Positions 36,389-44,271 are shown, counted from the stretch's first letter. The stretch: DNA of 64,000 nt from GCA-2737725 sp965229355 (GCA_965229355.1 OZ245869.1:2976001-3040000), one strand, 5' to 3'. The notes: generated by a model not told the origin, from the letters alone. Numbers and translations: made by a program.

Positions 36389-37108
36389 TTAATCGCGTGG
36401 ACTACGACCGTTATGTTTGTCGACTTCGCGGGTGAGGACGAGTGCGTTGTCCACAGTCACGATGTCGACGGTGTAGGTGTCTTTATCTTTTTCCTTCACA
36501 GCACCGACCTGGAGGCGCGGATTGCCTTGCATGATCAGGCGTGCGTCGGCCAACTTCTTCACTTGGTCGGCGGTCAGGTTCAGGTCGCGATCACCATCAC
36601 GATTGATAAAGCCAAAGCCTGCGCTGGGACCACGGTGGGGCTTACGCACACCATCTTTGTCCTCGGCCTTTGCTTTTTCGATGCGCTCTTCAATCTTGTC
36701 GCAACGATCTGTTGCGCTGGGCGGCAGGCCGGTTTTGGTGGAAATTTCGCGCGTCATCACTAACGAGTCACCTTTGACCGTGACAATATCAACGCTGACG
36801 ACATCGCCTTTGGTCGAGACTTTGCCGACCTTTACGTTTGGATTGCCGCGTTCGGCTAAGCGGCCTGCGACAATGTCCCGCACTTGGTCAGCGGTTAGCT
36901 TTTTATCCATGCTGGCGAGTTTGGCTTCAAAGCTTTCGCAGCGGTCTTTGATACGCTCGAAGCGTTTGCCATCGCGCTCACCGCCCATATGCCCTGCCGG
37001 ACCTTGGGCATATGCAGCAGTGCTTGCTGCCATCGTGCCAAGGCCGAATAAAACGGCCAGCGTGGTGGGGCGTAATTTCATCGCTTGTAGATACATCTTG
37101 GTATTCAT
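36389..37108 (-). CDS. periplasmic two-repeat protein, PepSY-like, unknown function
   Basis: A 239-residue protein with a signal peptide cleaved after residue 34 (AAYA). The mature part is an internal duplication: each unit starts DRC, then has LTADQV, GNP, VG and a (V)DIVTV...LV.TRE block (units about 50-130 and 145-235). The unit resembles a PepSY-type alpha/beta fold, which is an inference. One Cys per unit could make a disulfide. ATG 37108 has GGAG nine bases upstream; the longer frame is rejected. Lies downstream of the microprotein and next to the two-component system. No family recognised with certainty. Confidence 0.72.
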   Translation of the reverse strand: MNTKMYLQAMKLRPTTLAVLFGLGTMAASTAAYAQGPAGHMGGERDGKRFERIKDRCESFEAKLASMDKKLTADQVRDIVAGRLAERGNPNVKVGKVSTKGDVVSVDIVTVKGDSLVMTREISTKTGLPPSATDRCDKIEERIEKAKAEDKDGVRKPHRGPSAGFGFINRDGDRDLNLTADQVKKLADARLIMQGNPRLQVGAVKEKDKDTYTVDIVTVDNALVLTREVDKHNGRSPRD

Positions 37109-37202
37109 GAGTTTTTGCTCCGTGAGAACAGTTGTTGTCGGTTGATCTCGGGTCGCAAAACCTGGAACTTTAATCGTGCTTTTTCGCGTGGGTCTTATCA
37201 TC

Positions 37203-37232
37203 CGTAGGCCTACGATTTTCAGTAGGCCTACG
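37203..37232. repeat. twin GTAGGCCTAC palindromes / hairpin
   Basis: The 10-bp palindrome GTAGGCCTAC occurs at 37204-37213 and 37222-37231, 18 bp apart. Because both are self-complementary the pair can also fold as one 11-bp hairpin with an eight-base loop. No T-tract follows on either strand, so it is not a standard terminator. It lies between the microprotein stop and the repeat-protein start and could be a repressor site or an RNA processing/attenuation element. Confidence 0.6.
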
Positions 37233-37247
37233 TCTTAAGTTGTTATC

Positions 37248-37334
37248 TTAGCCGCGCGGCAAGATTGAGCTGATGCCCATCCAGGCAGTGCTGATACCAG
37301 TCAGACCGATGATGGCGTTTAATAAGATGATCAT
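37248..37334 (-). CDS. 28-residue hydrophobic microprotein
   Basis: A small ORF below usual length cut-offs. It starts MIILLNAIIGL and ends SSILPRG, and nearly the whole length is one hydrophobic, helix-length segment with a single Arg at the C-terminus, so a membrane-inserted peptide is likely. The Shine-Dalgarno AAGGAG (complement of 37343-37348) lies eight bases before the ATG, one of the best in the window. It is divergent from the response regulator gene and upstream of the periplasmic two-repeat protein. I know no homologue. By analogy with MgrB-type peptides it could modulate the neighbouring kinase, which is inference. Confidence 0.65.
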   Translation of the reverse strand: MIILLNAIIGLTGISTAWMGISSILPRG

Positions 37335-37403
37335 GTTTTTGTCTCCTTCATGTGCCGGGTAGGGGGTTCGTCCCGGCTTCTGAAGACATTTATGATCTTC
37401 GGG

Positions 37404-37480
37404 TGTAACGGGGGTGTGTCATGAATACCGAAATCGTGTAACGGGCTGTATCGGTTCCCATCGCTGTTACAGGCTGTTAC
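37404..37480. promoter_or_regulatory. tandem TGTWAC direct repeats, probable OmpR-type regulator sites
   Basis: TGTAAC at 37404 and 37437, TGTATC at 37447, and TGTTAC at 37465 and 37475. The pairs 37437/37447 and 37465/37475 are each spaced exactly 10 bp, one helical turn, as OmpR/PhoB-family dimers bind. They lie between the divergent microprotein and regulator genes, so autoregulation and shared control are likely. Confidence 0.6.
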
Positions 37481-37600
37481 CGGAAACCTTGGAAACATTT
37501 GATTTTGCACAGTAAAATTACTGTCATACGGGCAGGCACTTTGCCCGCTTTCTTTTCCAGTCTTATTTGATGAACACGCTTGTTGCATAAGTATTGAAAC

Positions 37601-38344
37601 ATGAGCACCGCAACTGAAACTGCCAAACCGCACATCCTGATCGTCGATGACGACACTGAAATTCGTGATCTGCTCAGCCGGTTTTTGAGTAAGCACGATT
37701 TTCGCGTCACCACGGCTAAGGATGGCCGCGATATGCAGCAGGCCTTGAAAGACTGGAAGATCGATCTGATTGTTCTGGACTTGATGATGCCGGGCGATGA
37801 TGGCCTGACGTTGTGCCGCCAGGTGCGGGCCGACTCTGACATTCCTATTATTATGCTGACGGCGATGGGCGAAGACGTGGACCGCATTATTGGTCTGGAA
37901 GTCGGCGCTGATGATTATATCGCCAAGCCCTTTAATCCGCGTGAACTGTCGGCGCGCATTAAAGCAGTCTTGCGCCGCACCACTGCGCCGCCGCTGACGC
38001 CTGCTGTCGAAGTGGATGGCGATAGCGAAGAAAAGATTTTGTTCGAAGACTTTGAATTGCAGCCGTCTACCCGCACCTTGAAGAAAGGCAGCGAAGACAT
38101 TGTGTTGACGGCCGGTGAATACGAACTGCTGATTGCCTTTGTCGAACATCCACGCCGCGTGCTGAATCGCGATCAGTTGTTGGATATGGCGCGTGGCCGC
38201 GCGGCTATTCCGTTTGATCGCGCCATTGACGTGCAGGTGGGGCGCTTGCGCAAAAAGATCGAGCCCGATGCCAAAGTGCCTGTGTTGATTAAAACCGTGC
38301 GCGGTGGGGGCTATATGTTCACACCGGATGTACGTCGCGGATAA
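37601..38344 (+). CDS. OmpR-family response regulator
   Basis: A 247-residue regulator. Receiver domain with acidic pocket DDD (16-18), phosphoacceptor Asp60 (VLDLMMPG) and Lys in AKPFNPREL, followed by an OmpR/PhoB winged helix (LTAGEYELLIAFVEHPRRVLNRDQLLDMARG ... GGGYMF). Full-length and canonical. 15 bp upstream of its kinase gene, one operon. The 266-bp upstream gap carries probable binding sites, suggesting autoregulation. Confidence 0.95.
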   Translation: MSTATETAKPHILIVDDDTEIRDLLSRFLSKHDFRVTTAKDGRDMQQALKDWKIDLIVLDLMMPGDDGLTLCRQVRADSDIPIIMLTAMGEDVDRIIGLEVGADDYIAKPFNPRELSARIKAVLRRTTAPPLTPAVEVDGDSEEKILFEDFELQPSTRTLKKGSEDIVLTAGEYELLIAFVEHPRRVLNRDQLLDMARGRAAIPFDRAIDVQVGRLRKKIEPDAKVPVLIKTVRGGGYMFTPDVRRG

Positions 38345-38359
38345 AGACCGAGAGTTAAG

Positions 38360-40069
38360 ATGGCTGAGAGTGTTCTGAACACTGCCGAGCGAGTGAAAAC
38401 TGCAAAAGAGAATGCAGCCGAAGCGCGTGCGCGTGTCGATGAGATGTATGAAGATGGGCCCCCGCGGTGGGTGCAGCGTCTGAAGATCGACAACTTAGCG
38501 ACGTTCATCATCGTCTTTGTGATGACGATTGTGATTATCCTGAATGGCATGTCGCTGATGTTCTATGCGGTCTATCGCGGCGATGCGGCCATTGCTGCCG
38601 CTGCGGGGCAAGCTGCTGACCAGTTGATTGCCATTCGCCGTTTGGTCGACCGTGCACCCGACCGCGATAAAGCCGTGATCATTCGTCGTTTGAATTCCCC
38701 CGCCATGGTGATGGCGGTTACACGCCGCCCGATTGTTGAACATTCCGACGAGCAGTTTTCGTCGAAGATTGTGCAGCGCCGTTTGGTGCGCGAGTTTCCG
38801 CCGGGCACTGAGATTTACATCGACAGTAAGATCGAGCGCGAAGATAACGCGGCTGGCGATGGTTTTCCGTCCGATGAAGAAGTGGAGCGTCAACGCCGCA
38901 CCGATGAAGCGGCTGCCGATGCTGATGACCGTGATGCGCGCCTGCGGCATGATCACCGCATGGAAGGGCCGGGTGCGCCGCCCGTGCCGCCTGCTCTGAC
39001 GCAACAACGAGCGGACGAGAGTTTGACGCCCGATCAACGCCGCGACCGCCGGGATCGGACGATGGAAAACATCATGCGCGCGCCCCCCATGATTAGTCTG
39101 GGGTCGGAAGCGATTATTCGCGTATCGATTAAAGTAGGCAGCGACGCGTGGTTCAACAGCCGCATTGTGTTGGCAGTGAACGAAAACCCGGGTCGCAATA
39201 ATCCGATCATCTTCTTGTCGGTGTTGTCGCTGGTGATTGCGATCGTGTCGCTGTGGGGCCTGCGCCGCGCCACGAAGCCGCTCGCGTTGTTTGCTCTTGC
39301 TGCTGAACGCTTGGGCATCGACTTCAACGCTGATCCGTTGGTGGTGCAGGGGCCGGGTGAGGTGCGCCGCGCTTCGCGGGCCTTCAACACTATGCAAACG
39401 CGCCTGAAGCGCTTTATTCAAGACCGCACGCAAATGCTGGCGGCGATCAGTCACGATCTGCGCACGCCGATTACGCGCATGAAACTGCGCGCTGAGTTTG
39501 TCGATGATGACGAGCAGCGCGAGAAAATGCTGCGTGACTTGGACGAGATGGAAAAGATGATCTCGGCCACACTCGCATTTGCCCGTGACGATGCCGCCAA
39601 CGAGCCGACGGCGCTCACAAACATTGCGCTGATGTTGGCCGATATCACGTCTGATGAAGCGGCCTCTGATCACGATGTTACTTATACGGGGCCAGTCGAT
39701 CTCGACATTATCGCCCGGCCTTTGGCGTTGAAGCGCGCTGTCAGCAACTTGGTCGATAACGCCGTGAAGTACGGTAAGGCGGCGCGCATTACCCTGGCCA
39801 CCATTCGCGATGGGATTGAGATCGTCATTGACGACGATGGCCCCGGCATTCCCGAAACCGATATGGAGAAGGTGTTTACACCGTTCTTCAGGCTTGAAGC
39901 GTCGCGCAGTCGCGAAACGGGTGGCACAGGCTTGGGCCTGACGATTACCCGTAATGCTATTCGCTCGATGGGTGGCGATATCGAACTGTCGAACCGCGCC
40001 GATGCGGGCAAAGTTGTGGGCCTGCGGGCCCGCATTATCCTGCCGACGACGCAAAACGCGGCGGAGTAA
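38360..40069 (+). CDS. EnvZ-like sensor histidine kinase
   Basis: A 569-residue inner-membrane kinase. Helix 1 is about residues 48-70 (FIIVFVMTIVIILNGMSLMFYAVY), helix 2 about 282-304, giving a periplasmic domain of about 210 residues. HAMP follows, then HisKA with phospho-His365 (AAISHDLRTPITRMK), and HATPase_c with N box (NLVDNAVKYG) and G boxes (DDDGPGIPE, GGTGLGLTI). The periplasmic domain contains an unusual Arg/Asp/Pro-rich hydrophilic stretch (about 155-245) that may be disordered. The stop codon sits in a hairpin loop. Its signal is unknown. Confidence 0.95.
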   Translation: MAESVLNTAERVKTAKENAAEARARVDEMYEDGPPRWVQRLKIDNLATFIIVFVMTIVIILNGMSLMFYAVYRGDAAIAAAAGQAADQLIAIRRLVDRAPDRDKAVIIRRLNSPAMVMAVTRRPIVEHSDEQFSSKIVQRRLVREFPPGTEIYIDSKIEREDNAAGDGFPSDEEVERQRRTDEAAADADDRDARLRHDHRMEGPGAPPVPPALTQQRADESLTPDQRRDRRDRTMENIMRAPPMISLGSEAIIRVSIKVGSDAWFNSRIVLAVNENPGRNNPIIFLSVLSLVIAIVSLWGLRRATKPLALFALAAERLGIDFNADPLVVQGPGEVRRASRAFNTMQTRLKRFIQDRTQMLAAISHDLRTPITRMKLRAEFVDDDEQREKMLRDLDEMEKMISATLAFARDDAANEPTALTNIALMLADITSDEAASDHDVTYTGPVDLDIIARPLALKRAVSNLVDNAVKYGKAARITLATIRDGIEIVIDDDGPGIPETDMEKVFTPFFRLEASRSRETGGTGLGLTITRNAIRSMGGDIELSNRADAGKVVGLRARIILPTTQNAAE

Positions 40070-40079
40070 TCCGCCGCGT
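40056..40079. terminator. hairpin over the kinase stop codon
   Basis: Ten-base stem ACGCGGCGGA / TCCGCCGCGT whose four-base loop holds the TAA stop of the kinase. There is no T-tract on the plus strand; on the minus strand TTTT follows. It may act as a weak terminator between the kinase and the converging pyrE, or stabilise the mRNA end. Confidence 0.45.
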
Positions 40080-40155
40080 ACACCTCTAACGTCTCTGAAT
40101 GTTGGCTGCTGCTTGAATAAAAGAGCGGTGCTCTGTTGGCTTGCGCCGTGAGGCA

Positions 40156-40857
40156 CTAAGCCCCTTTGCCGCCGTGCTTCACAGACCAACCCACTGGATC
40201 AGCCAGGAAGTCTTTGACACCTTGAATGGCAGCATCGCTGAATGACTTTTGTTCTTCCGCCACGGCCAGCACATCGCGCCAGGTGCACAGGTAGTGCAAA
40301 TCCAGGCCGTCGTTTTTCAGCGTTTCAATCGCGCCCGGAAACGCGCCGTAGAAGAACACCACAAACACGTGGTCGCACTTCGCACCGGCATCTCTCAAAG
40401 CTTTCGTGAACAGCAGTTTCGAGCCGCCGTCGGATGCCAAGTCTTCCACCAACACAATGTTGTCGCCGTCTTTGAAGTCGCCTTCAATTTGCGCGTTGCG
40501 ACCGAAACCCTTGGGTTTTTTGCGCACGTACTGCATCGGCAGCATCAGCGCATCGGAAATCCAGGCCGCGTAGGGGATGCCAGCGGTCTCGCCGCCAGCG
40601 ATACCTTGGATGTTTTCGTGGCCCACGTTCTCTTCAATTTCCAGGCGCGCCAGTTCGGTGATTTTGCGGCGCGCGCGCGGGAAGCCGATGATTTTGCGGC
40701 AGTCGATGTACACCGGGCTCGCCCAGCCAGCCGTGAGTTTGTAGGGCTCCTCGGGGCGGAAATTGACGGCTTTGATCTCCAGCAAAATCTTTGCGACCGT
40801 GCGGCCAGCGGCCTCTTGGCGGGCGTTACGAACCTTGGAAACGGTGCTGGTCGACAT
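40156..40857 (-). CDS. pyrE: orotate phosphoribosyltransferase
   Basis: A 233-residue type I phosphoribosyltransferase of pyrimidine synthesis (orotate + PRPP to OMP). The PRPP loop is NIVLVEDLASDGGSKLLF, a variant of the usual VEDVITTGGS as seen in alphaproteobacterial PyrE. Conserved SPVYIDCRKIIGFPRARR near the N-terminus. ATG 40857 has GAGG at eight bases; a TTG two codons earlier is possible. Converges on the two-component operon. Confidence 0.92.
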   Translation of the reverse strand: MSTSTVSKVRNARQEAAGRTVAKILLEIKAVNFRPEEPYKLTAGWASPVYIDCRKIIGFPRARRKITELARLEIEENVGHENIQGIAGGETAGIPYAAWISDALMLPMQYVRKKPKGFGRNAQIEGDFKDGDNIVLVEDLASDGGSKLLFTKALRDAGAKCDHVFVVFFYGAFPGAIETLKNDGLDLHYLCTWRDVLAVAEEQKSFSDAAIQGVKDFLADPVGWSVKHGGKGA

Positions 40858-40961
40858 AGACAAAACCTCAAAGGCAGAGCCGAAAAATGGGTGATGATCT
40901 CGAAGCTAGATTTACCCGCTTCGCTGGTTCCCGCAAAGGTTTTTGAGGCGCAATCCGGCCG

Positions 40962-41013
40962 TTATCCACGACTTGAGACAGCTCTGTCCGGTGTTGTGCG
41001 TCGATGTGGATAA
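40962..41013. promoter_or_regulatory. pair of DnaA boxes in opposite orientation
   Basis: TTATCCACG (one off the TTATNCACA consensus) and, 35 bp after its start of spacing, the exact reverse-strand box TGTGGATAA. DnaA can act as a transcription regulator at such pairs. There is no AT-rich unwinding element or box cluster, so this is not a convincing oriC. Confidence 0.4.
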
Positions 41014-41205
41014 TTTGGAAAAATGAGTGCGGCCTCCCTGCAAATGCAGGCTGCAGTGCAGGCGAAATGGGGGAGTGCGTGAGTTGCGGGGACGCAGCGG
41101 CAACCAGCGCGTGTGGAATTTTGTTCAGGTCGAAACCATCATCAGCCCGTGGCGCGTCAGCGCCAGTTCCGGAGGAACTGAATCTATTGTGATTGTGTTG
41201 GTATG

Positions 41206-41263
41206 GTTTACGTAAACGACGAAAAAAGGCTTTATATAATCGCTCACATAAATGCTTACGTGA
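41206..41263 (+). promoter_or_regulatory. candidate operator/promoter elements of phoD
   Basis: The 12-bp palindrome GTTTACGTAAAC (41206-41217) is followed by TTTATATAAT, a -10-like element at 41231-41240, and the inverted repeat TCACATAA/TTACGTGA (41244-41263) about 30 bp before the ATG. I do not find a Pho-box. Confidence 0.35.
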
Positions 41264-41294
41264 TTTTATTCATAGATGCTCACGAGAACACAGC

Positions 41295-43130
41295 ATGTCA
41301 AATCCACTGATTGAGCGGCGCGATCTGATGGTGGGGTTGGGGGCAGCGACCGCCGTGACCATCGCCACCACGACCAACGCTGCACAAGTGGTGAACGACG
41401 CCGAGCTTGCGCCTGATGCACCTGCGGCGTCCGTGCGCTTTACGCATGGTGTCGCCAGTGGTGATCCGCTGCACACGGCGGTGGTGATTTGGACGCGCGC
41501 GGAACCGGCGGCCTCGGGCCGTGTGACTGTGACGTGGGAAGTGTCTGACACCGAAGCGTTCACCACACTCATCAAAAGCGGCACCGCCAACACCGACGAT
41601 ACGCGCGACTACACGGTGAAGGTGGACGTGACGGGCTTGCTGCCGGGCACCACGTATTATTATCGCTTCAAATCGAATGGTGATGTGATCTCACCAATAG
41701 GCCGCACACGCACGTTCCCTGCATCAGGCACGCGCCCGTTGAAGCTTGCTGTGTTTTGCTGCGCCAATGTGGGGCAGGGGTTTTTCAACGCGTATCGTCA
41801 TTGCGCTGATCGCGATGATATCGACGTCACGCTGCACATCGGTGATTACATTTATGAGTATGGCCCTGGCATTTCTACCGAAGCGGAAATTGCGGCGGGC
41901 AGTCGTATCGCCGAGCCACGCAAAAAATTGGTGACACTGGCGGATTATCGGTTGCGCTATGGCAGCTATCGGCAAGACCCTGATTTGCAAGAGATGCATC
42001 GTCGCCATCCGTTCGTGCCAGTGTGGGACGATCATGAGATCGCCAACAACGCCTATAAAATGGGCTCGGAAAATCATTGGGGCGGCACCGAAGGCACGTG
42101 GGATCAACGCAAAGCGCGCGCGGCCCAAGCGTACTTTGAATGGATGCCCATTCGTCCGCTTGCACCTGAGCCTGTGAAGCCCGGTGAGTCTGCGCGCATC
42201 TTCCGCAGTTTCGATGTGGGCGATGTGGCGACCATTATTATGTTGGACACGCGCATTCATGGCCGCGACCCAGCGCCGGGTGGTTGGAACATGGTGTTCC
42301 TGACCGAGCCTAGCCCCGATGGCAAAACACAATGGGCGATGCCGTATGATGCCAGCACGTATCCGCCAACGCCGCGCCCGGATTTGTTTGTGCAAGTTGC
42401 GGGTGACGCAGAGAAGTTGCCGAAGGGTTGCATCTTCATGCCGGATTATGAGCGCTACAAAACTGAAGTGCTAAACGGTGAGCGCACGATATTGGGCCCC
42501 GAGCAGGAAACGTGGCTGACGGAAACACTGAAAGCATCCAAGGCGCGCGGTGTGCCGTGGCAAATTCTGGGTCAACAAACCATTGCGGCGACATTCGTGC
42601 CGGTTGATCCCACCACGCATATGGACCCGGCACGAGCAAATCGTTTTGGGCCTGATTATTTCATGCGCATGAAACTGCAAGAAGCTAACAACGTGCCTTT
42701 CGCCAGTGATACGTGGGGCGGTGGTTATCCGCGCTCGCGCGACCGCATGATTGAAACGCTACGTGAGCACGCGAACAACACCATTATCCTCAGTGGCGAT
42801 ATTCACAACGCGTGGGGCTTTGTGCATCACGATTCAAAAGGCGATTTGCGCGCGTTGGAAGTGACGACGGCGTCTGTCACATCGCCCGGCATGGAATCGT
42901 ACATGGGGGTGGGGCCCAGCATGGTGAAGGCCATGATGGCGAAAAATAAGAACATGGTTTACGGCGAACTGACCTCGCGCGGCTATGCCACCATCACGTT
43001 GACCAAAGACACCGCCGAGGCCGAATGGTTGTTTGTCGATACGGTGCGCTCGCGCAACTTTACCGCCAAGGTTGATAAGCGCATTACCGTCGCCGCAGGT
43101 GCCCCCAACCAGGGGATGCGGTTGGTTTAA
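41295..43130 (+). CDS. phoD: PhoD-family alkaline phosphatase/phosphodiesterase, Tat-exported
   Basis: A 611-residue protein. Twin-arginine signal IERRDLMVGLGAA with hydrophobic run, so folded export. The N-terminal beta-sandwich (RFTHGVASGDPLHTAVVIWTRAEP) is typical of PhoD, and the metal site residues appear in HIGDYIYEYG, FVPVWDDHEIANN and IILSGDIHNAWGF. PhoD enzymes use Fe(III)/Ca(II) to cleave phosphomonoesters and diesters in the periplasm. ATG 41295 gives the Tat signal at the right place; the frame extends 34 codons upstream without it. Confidence 0.92.
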   Translation: MSNPLIERRDLMVGLGAATAVTIATTTNAAQVVNDAELAPDAPAASVRFTHGVASGDPLHTAVVIWTRAEPAASGRVTVTWEVSDTEAFTTLIKSGTANTDDTRDYTVKVDVTGLLPGTTYYYRFKSNGDVISPIGRTRTFPASGTRPLKLAVFCCANVGQGFFNAYRHCADRDDIDVTLHIGDYIYEYGPGISTEAEIAAGSRIAEPRKKLVTLADYRLRYGSYRQDPDLQEMHRRHPFVPVWDDHEIANNAYKMGSENHWGGTEGTWDQRKARAAQAYFEWMPIRPLAPEPVKPGESARIFRSFDVGDVATIIMLDTRIHGRDPAPGGWNMVFLTEPSPDGKTQWAMPYDASTYPPTPRPDLFVQVAGDAEKLPKGCIFMPDYERYKTEVLNGERTILGPEQETWLTETLKASKARGVPWQILGQQTIAATFVPVDPTTHMDPARANRFGPDYFMRMKLQEANNVPFASDTWGGGYPRSRDRMIETLREHANNTIILSGDIHNAWGFVHHDSKGDLRALEVTTASVTSPGMESYMGVGPSMVKAMMAKNKNMVYGELTSRGYATITLTKDTAEAEWLFVDTVRSRNFTAKVDKRITVAAGAPNQGMRLV

Positions 43131-43194
43131 GGCGTATTTGGGGCACTCGCCTTGCGTGCTTGATTTGTGCGCACGCCCAGAGATATGACATGGC

Positions 43195-44271
43195 ATGCCC
43201 GCCACCCCGCCCATCATTTGGCTTCTGATCGACGACCGCCCTGGCAATGCCACGCAAGTGCGTGGCGTGGCTGAAGCGCTTGCGTCCAAGCTGGGTGTGC
43301 CGTTCGAGGGTGAAACCTCGACCATCGTGGAGAAGAAAATCGAATACACATCGTTCGCCAAGCTGCCCAACGTGGTGCGCGGCTCGACGCTGATTGGTGT
43401 CACCAAAGAGACGGTGGGCCGCATTGCAGGGAATGCCAAGAACCCATGGCCGGATGTGGTGATCGCTGCCGGGCGTCGCACCGGCCCTGTGGCGCGCTGG
43501 ATTAAAAAAGCATCACGCGCGCGCGGCTTTCAAACCAAGATTGCGCAGATCATGAACCCCGGCAAAGTGGGTGCGGCCGAGTTTGATCTGATCGCGATCC
43601 CCAAACACGATTGCGAACAGCCGCTGCATAACCACAAAGACCCATCAGGCCAAAAAGTCGATGCGCCGAATGTGATGCGCATGATGGGGGCACCGCATCG
43701 GTTTTCTCAGGCGCGTTTGGCCGCTGAGAACGAATACTGGTCCGGCATCATGACGGCGCTGCCGCATCCGTACATTGCGTTGTTTGTCGGTGGGGCCACG
43801 AAGTCCAAACCATTTCCGCCCAAGCTTGCCGCTGACTTGGGTGCGCGCGTGAATGCCATGGCGCGCGAGCTTGGCGGCTCGGTGCTGCTCACCACGTCGC
43901 GCCGCACCGGCGCTGAGGCTGAAGCAGCCCTTCGTGCCGCCATTACCGAGCCGCACTATTTATATGTGTGGAGCCAGCAAGGCATAAGCGGTGCGCCGAA
44001 CCCGTATGCGGGTTACTTGGCGTTGGCTGACGTGTTGGTGGTAACGGGTGACTCTGTTTCCATGTGCTCGGAAGCCTGCGCCAACCCAGGGCCGGTTTAT
44101 ATTTATGCACCGCCAGGCATGGTAACGAAAAAGCATGCACGCCTGCATCATGATTTATATGCCAGCGGTTATGCCCGCGCGTTTGATGGCAATTACGATA
44201 GCTGGCGACACGAACCCTTAAACGCTGCAGGCGATGTGGCCGCACGCATTGCTGACCTGTTGGCAAAATAA
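43195..44271 (+). CDS. ELM1/DUF1022-family protein
   Basis: A 358-residue protein with the family start IIWLLIDDRPGNATQVRGVAEAL, then DVVIAAGRRTGPVARWI, and C-terminal VVTGDSVSMCSEAC and GPVYIYAPP. The family is related to plant mitochondrial fission protein ELM1 and has a GT-B glycosyltransferase-like architecture; in bacteria it often appears near envelope-glycan genes. No such gene is adjacent. Function unknown. ATG 43195 follows phoD by 64 bp; a competing ATG at 43190 is out of frame. Confidence 0.85.
   Translation: MPATPPIIWLLIDDRPGNATQVRGVAEALASKLGVPFEGETSTIVEKKIEYTSFAKLPNVVRGSTLIGVTKETVGRIAGNAKNPWPDVVIAAGRRTGPVARWIKKASRARGFQTKIAQIMNPGKVGAAEFDLIAIPKHDCEQPLHNHKDPSGQKVDAPNVMRMMGAPHRFSQARLAAENEYWSGIMTALPHPYIALFVGGATKSKPFPPKLAADLGARVNAMARELGGSVLLTTSRRTGAEAEAALRAAITEPHYLYVWSQQGISGAPNPYAGYLALADVLVVTGDSVSMCSEACANPGPVYIYAPPGMVTKKHARLHHDLYASGYARAFDGNYDSWRHEPLNAAGDVAARIADLLAK

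Larger units (their letters stand above)
40858..41294. other. long intergenic region with DnaA-box-like and hairpin elements
   Basis: About 435 bp between divergent pyrE and phoD. It holds a DnaA-box match TTATCCACG (40962-40970, one mismatch) and a perfect reversed box TGTGGATAA (41005-41013), a hairpin CAGTTCC-GGA-GGAACTG (41164-41180), a palindrome GTTTACGTAAAC (41206-41217) and an inverted repeat TCACATAA-N4-TTACGTGA (41244-41263). The last three probably relate to phoD control. No credible gene; a 19-codon ORF at about 41023 lacks a ribosome site. Confidence 0.5.

Noticed and set aside
37332..37351. Six-codon leader ORF (MKETKT) overlapping the microprotein start
   Set aside because: Its ATG lies just before the microprotein Shine-Dalgarno and has no ribosome site of its own; probably chance.
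37353..37376. tRNA-like T-arm (GGGGGTTCGTCCCGGC)
   Set aside because: No acceptor stem, anticodon arm or CCA-proximal pairing around it; it is a short GC hairpin upstream of the microprotein.
37331..38149. 272-codon ORF antisense to the response regulator
   Set aside because: It runs through the regulator and its control region and has no plausible start or domain.
38495..40189. 564-codon ORF antisense to the sensor kinase
   Set aside because: Long only because GC-rich codons of the kinase lack antisense stops; composition is Arg/His/Gln-rich and no domain is visible.
40249..41013. 254-codon ORF antisense to pyrE extending into the gap
   Set aside because: Mostly the reverse frame of pyrE; the part in the gap has no ribosome site or similarity.
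40858..41294. Chromosomal replication origin, suggested by two DnaA boxes and the parS site 39 kb away
   Set aside because: Only two boxes, no AT-rich unwinding element and none of the usual origin neighbours (dnaA, hemE, parAB, gidA).
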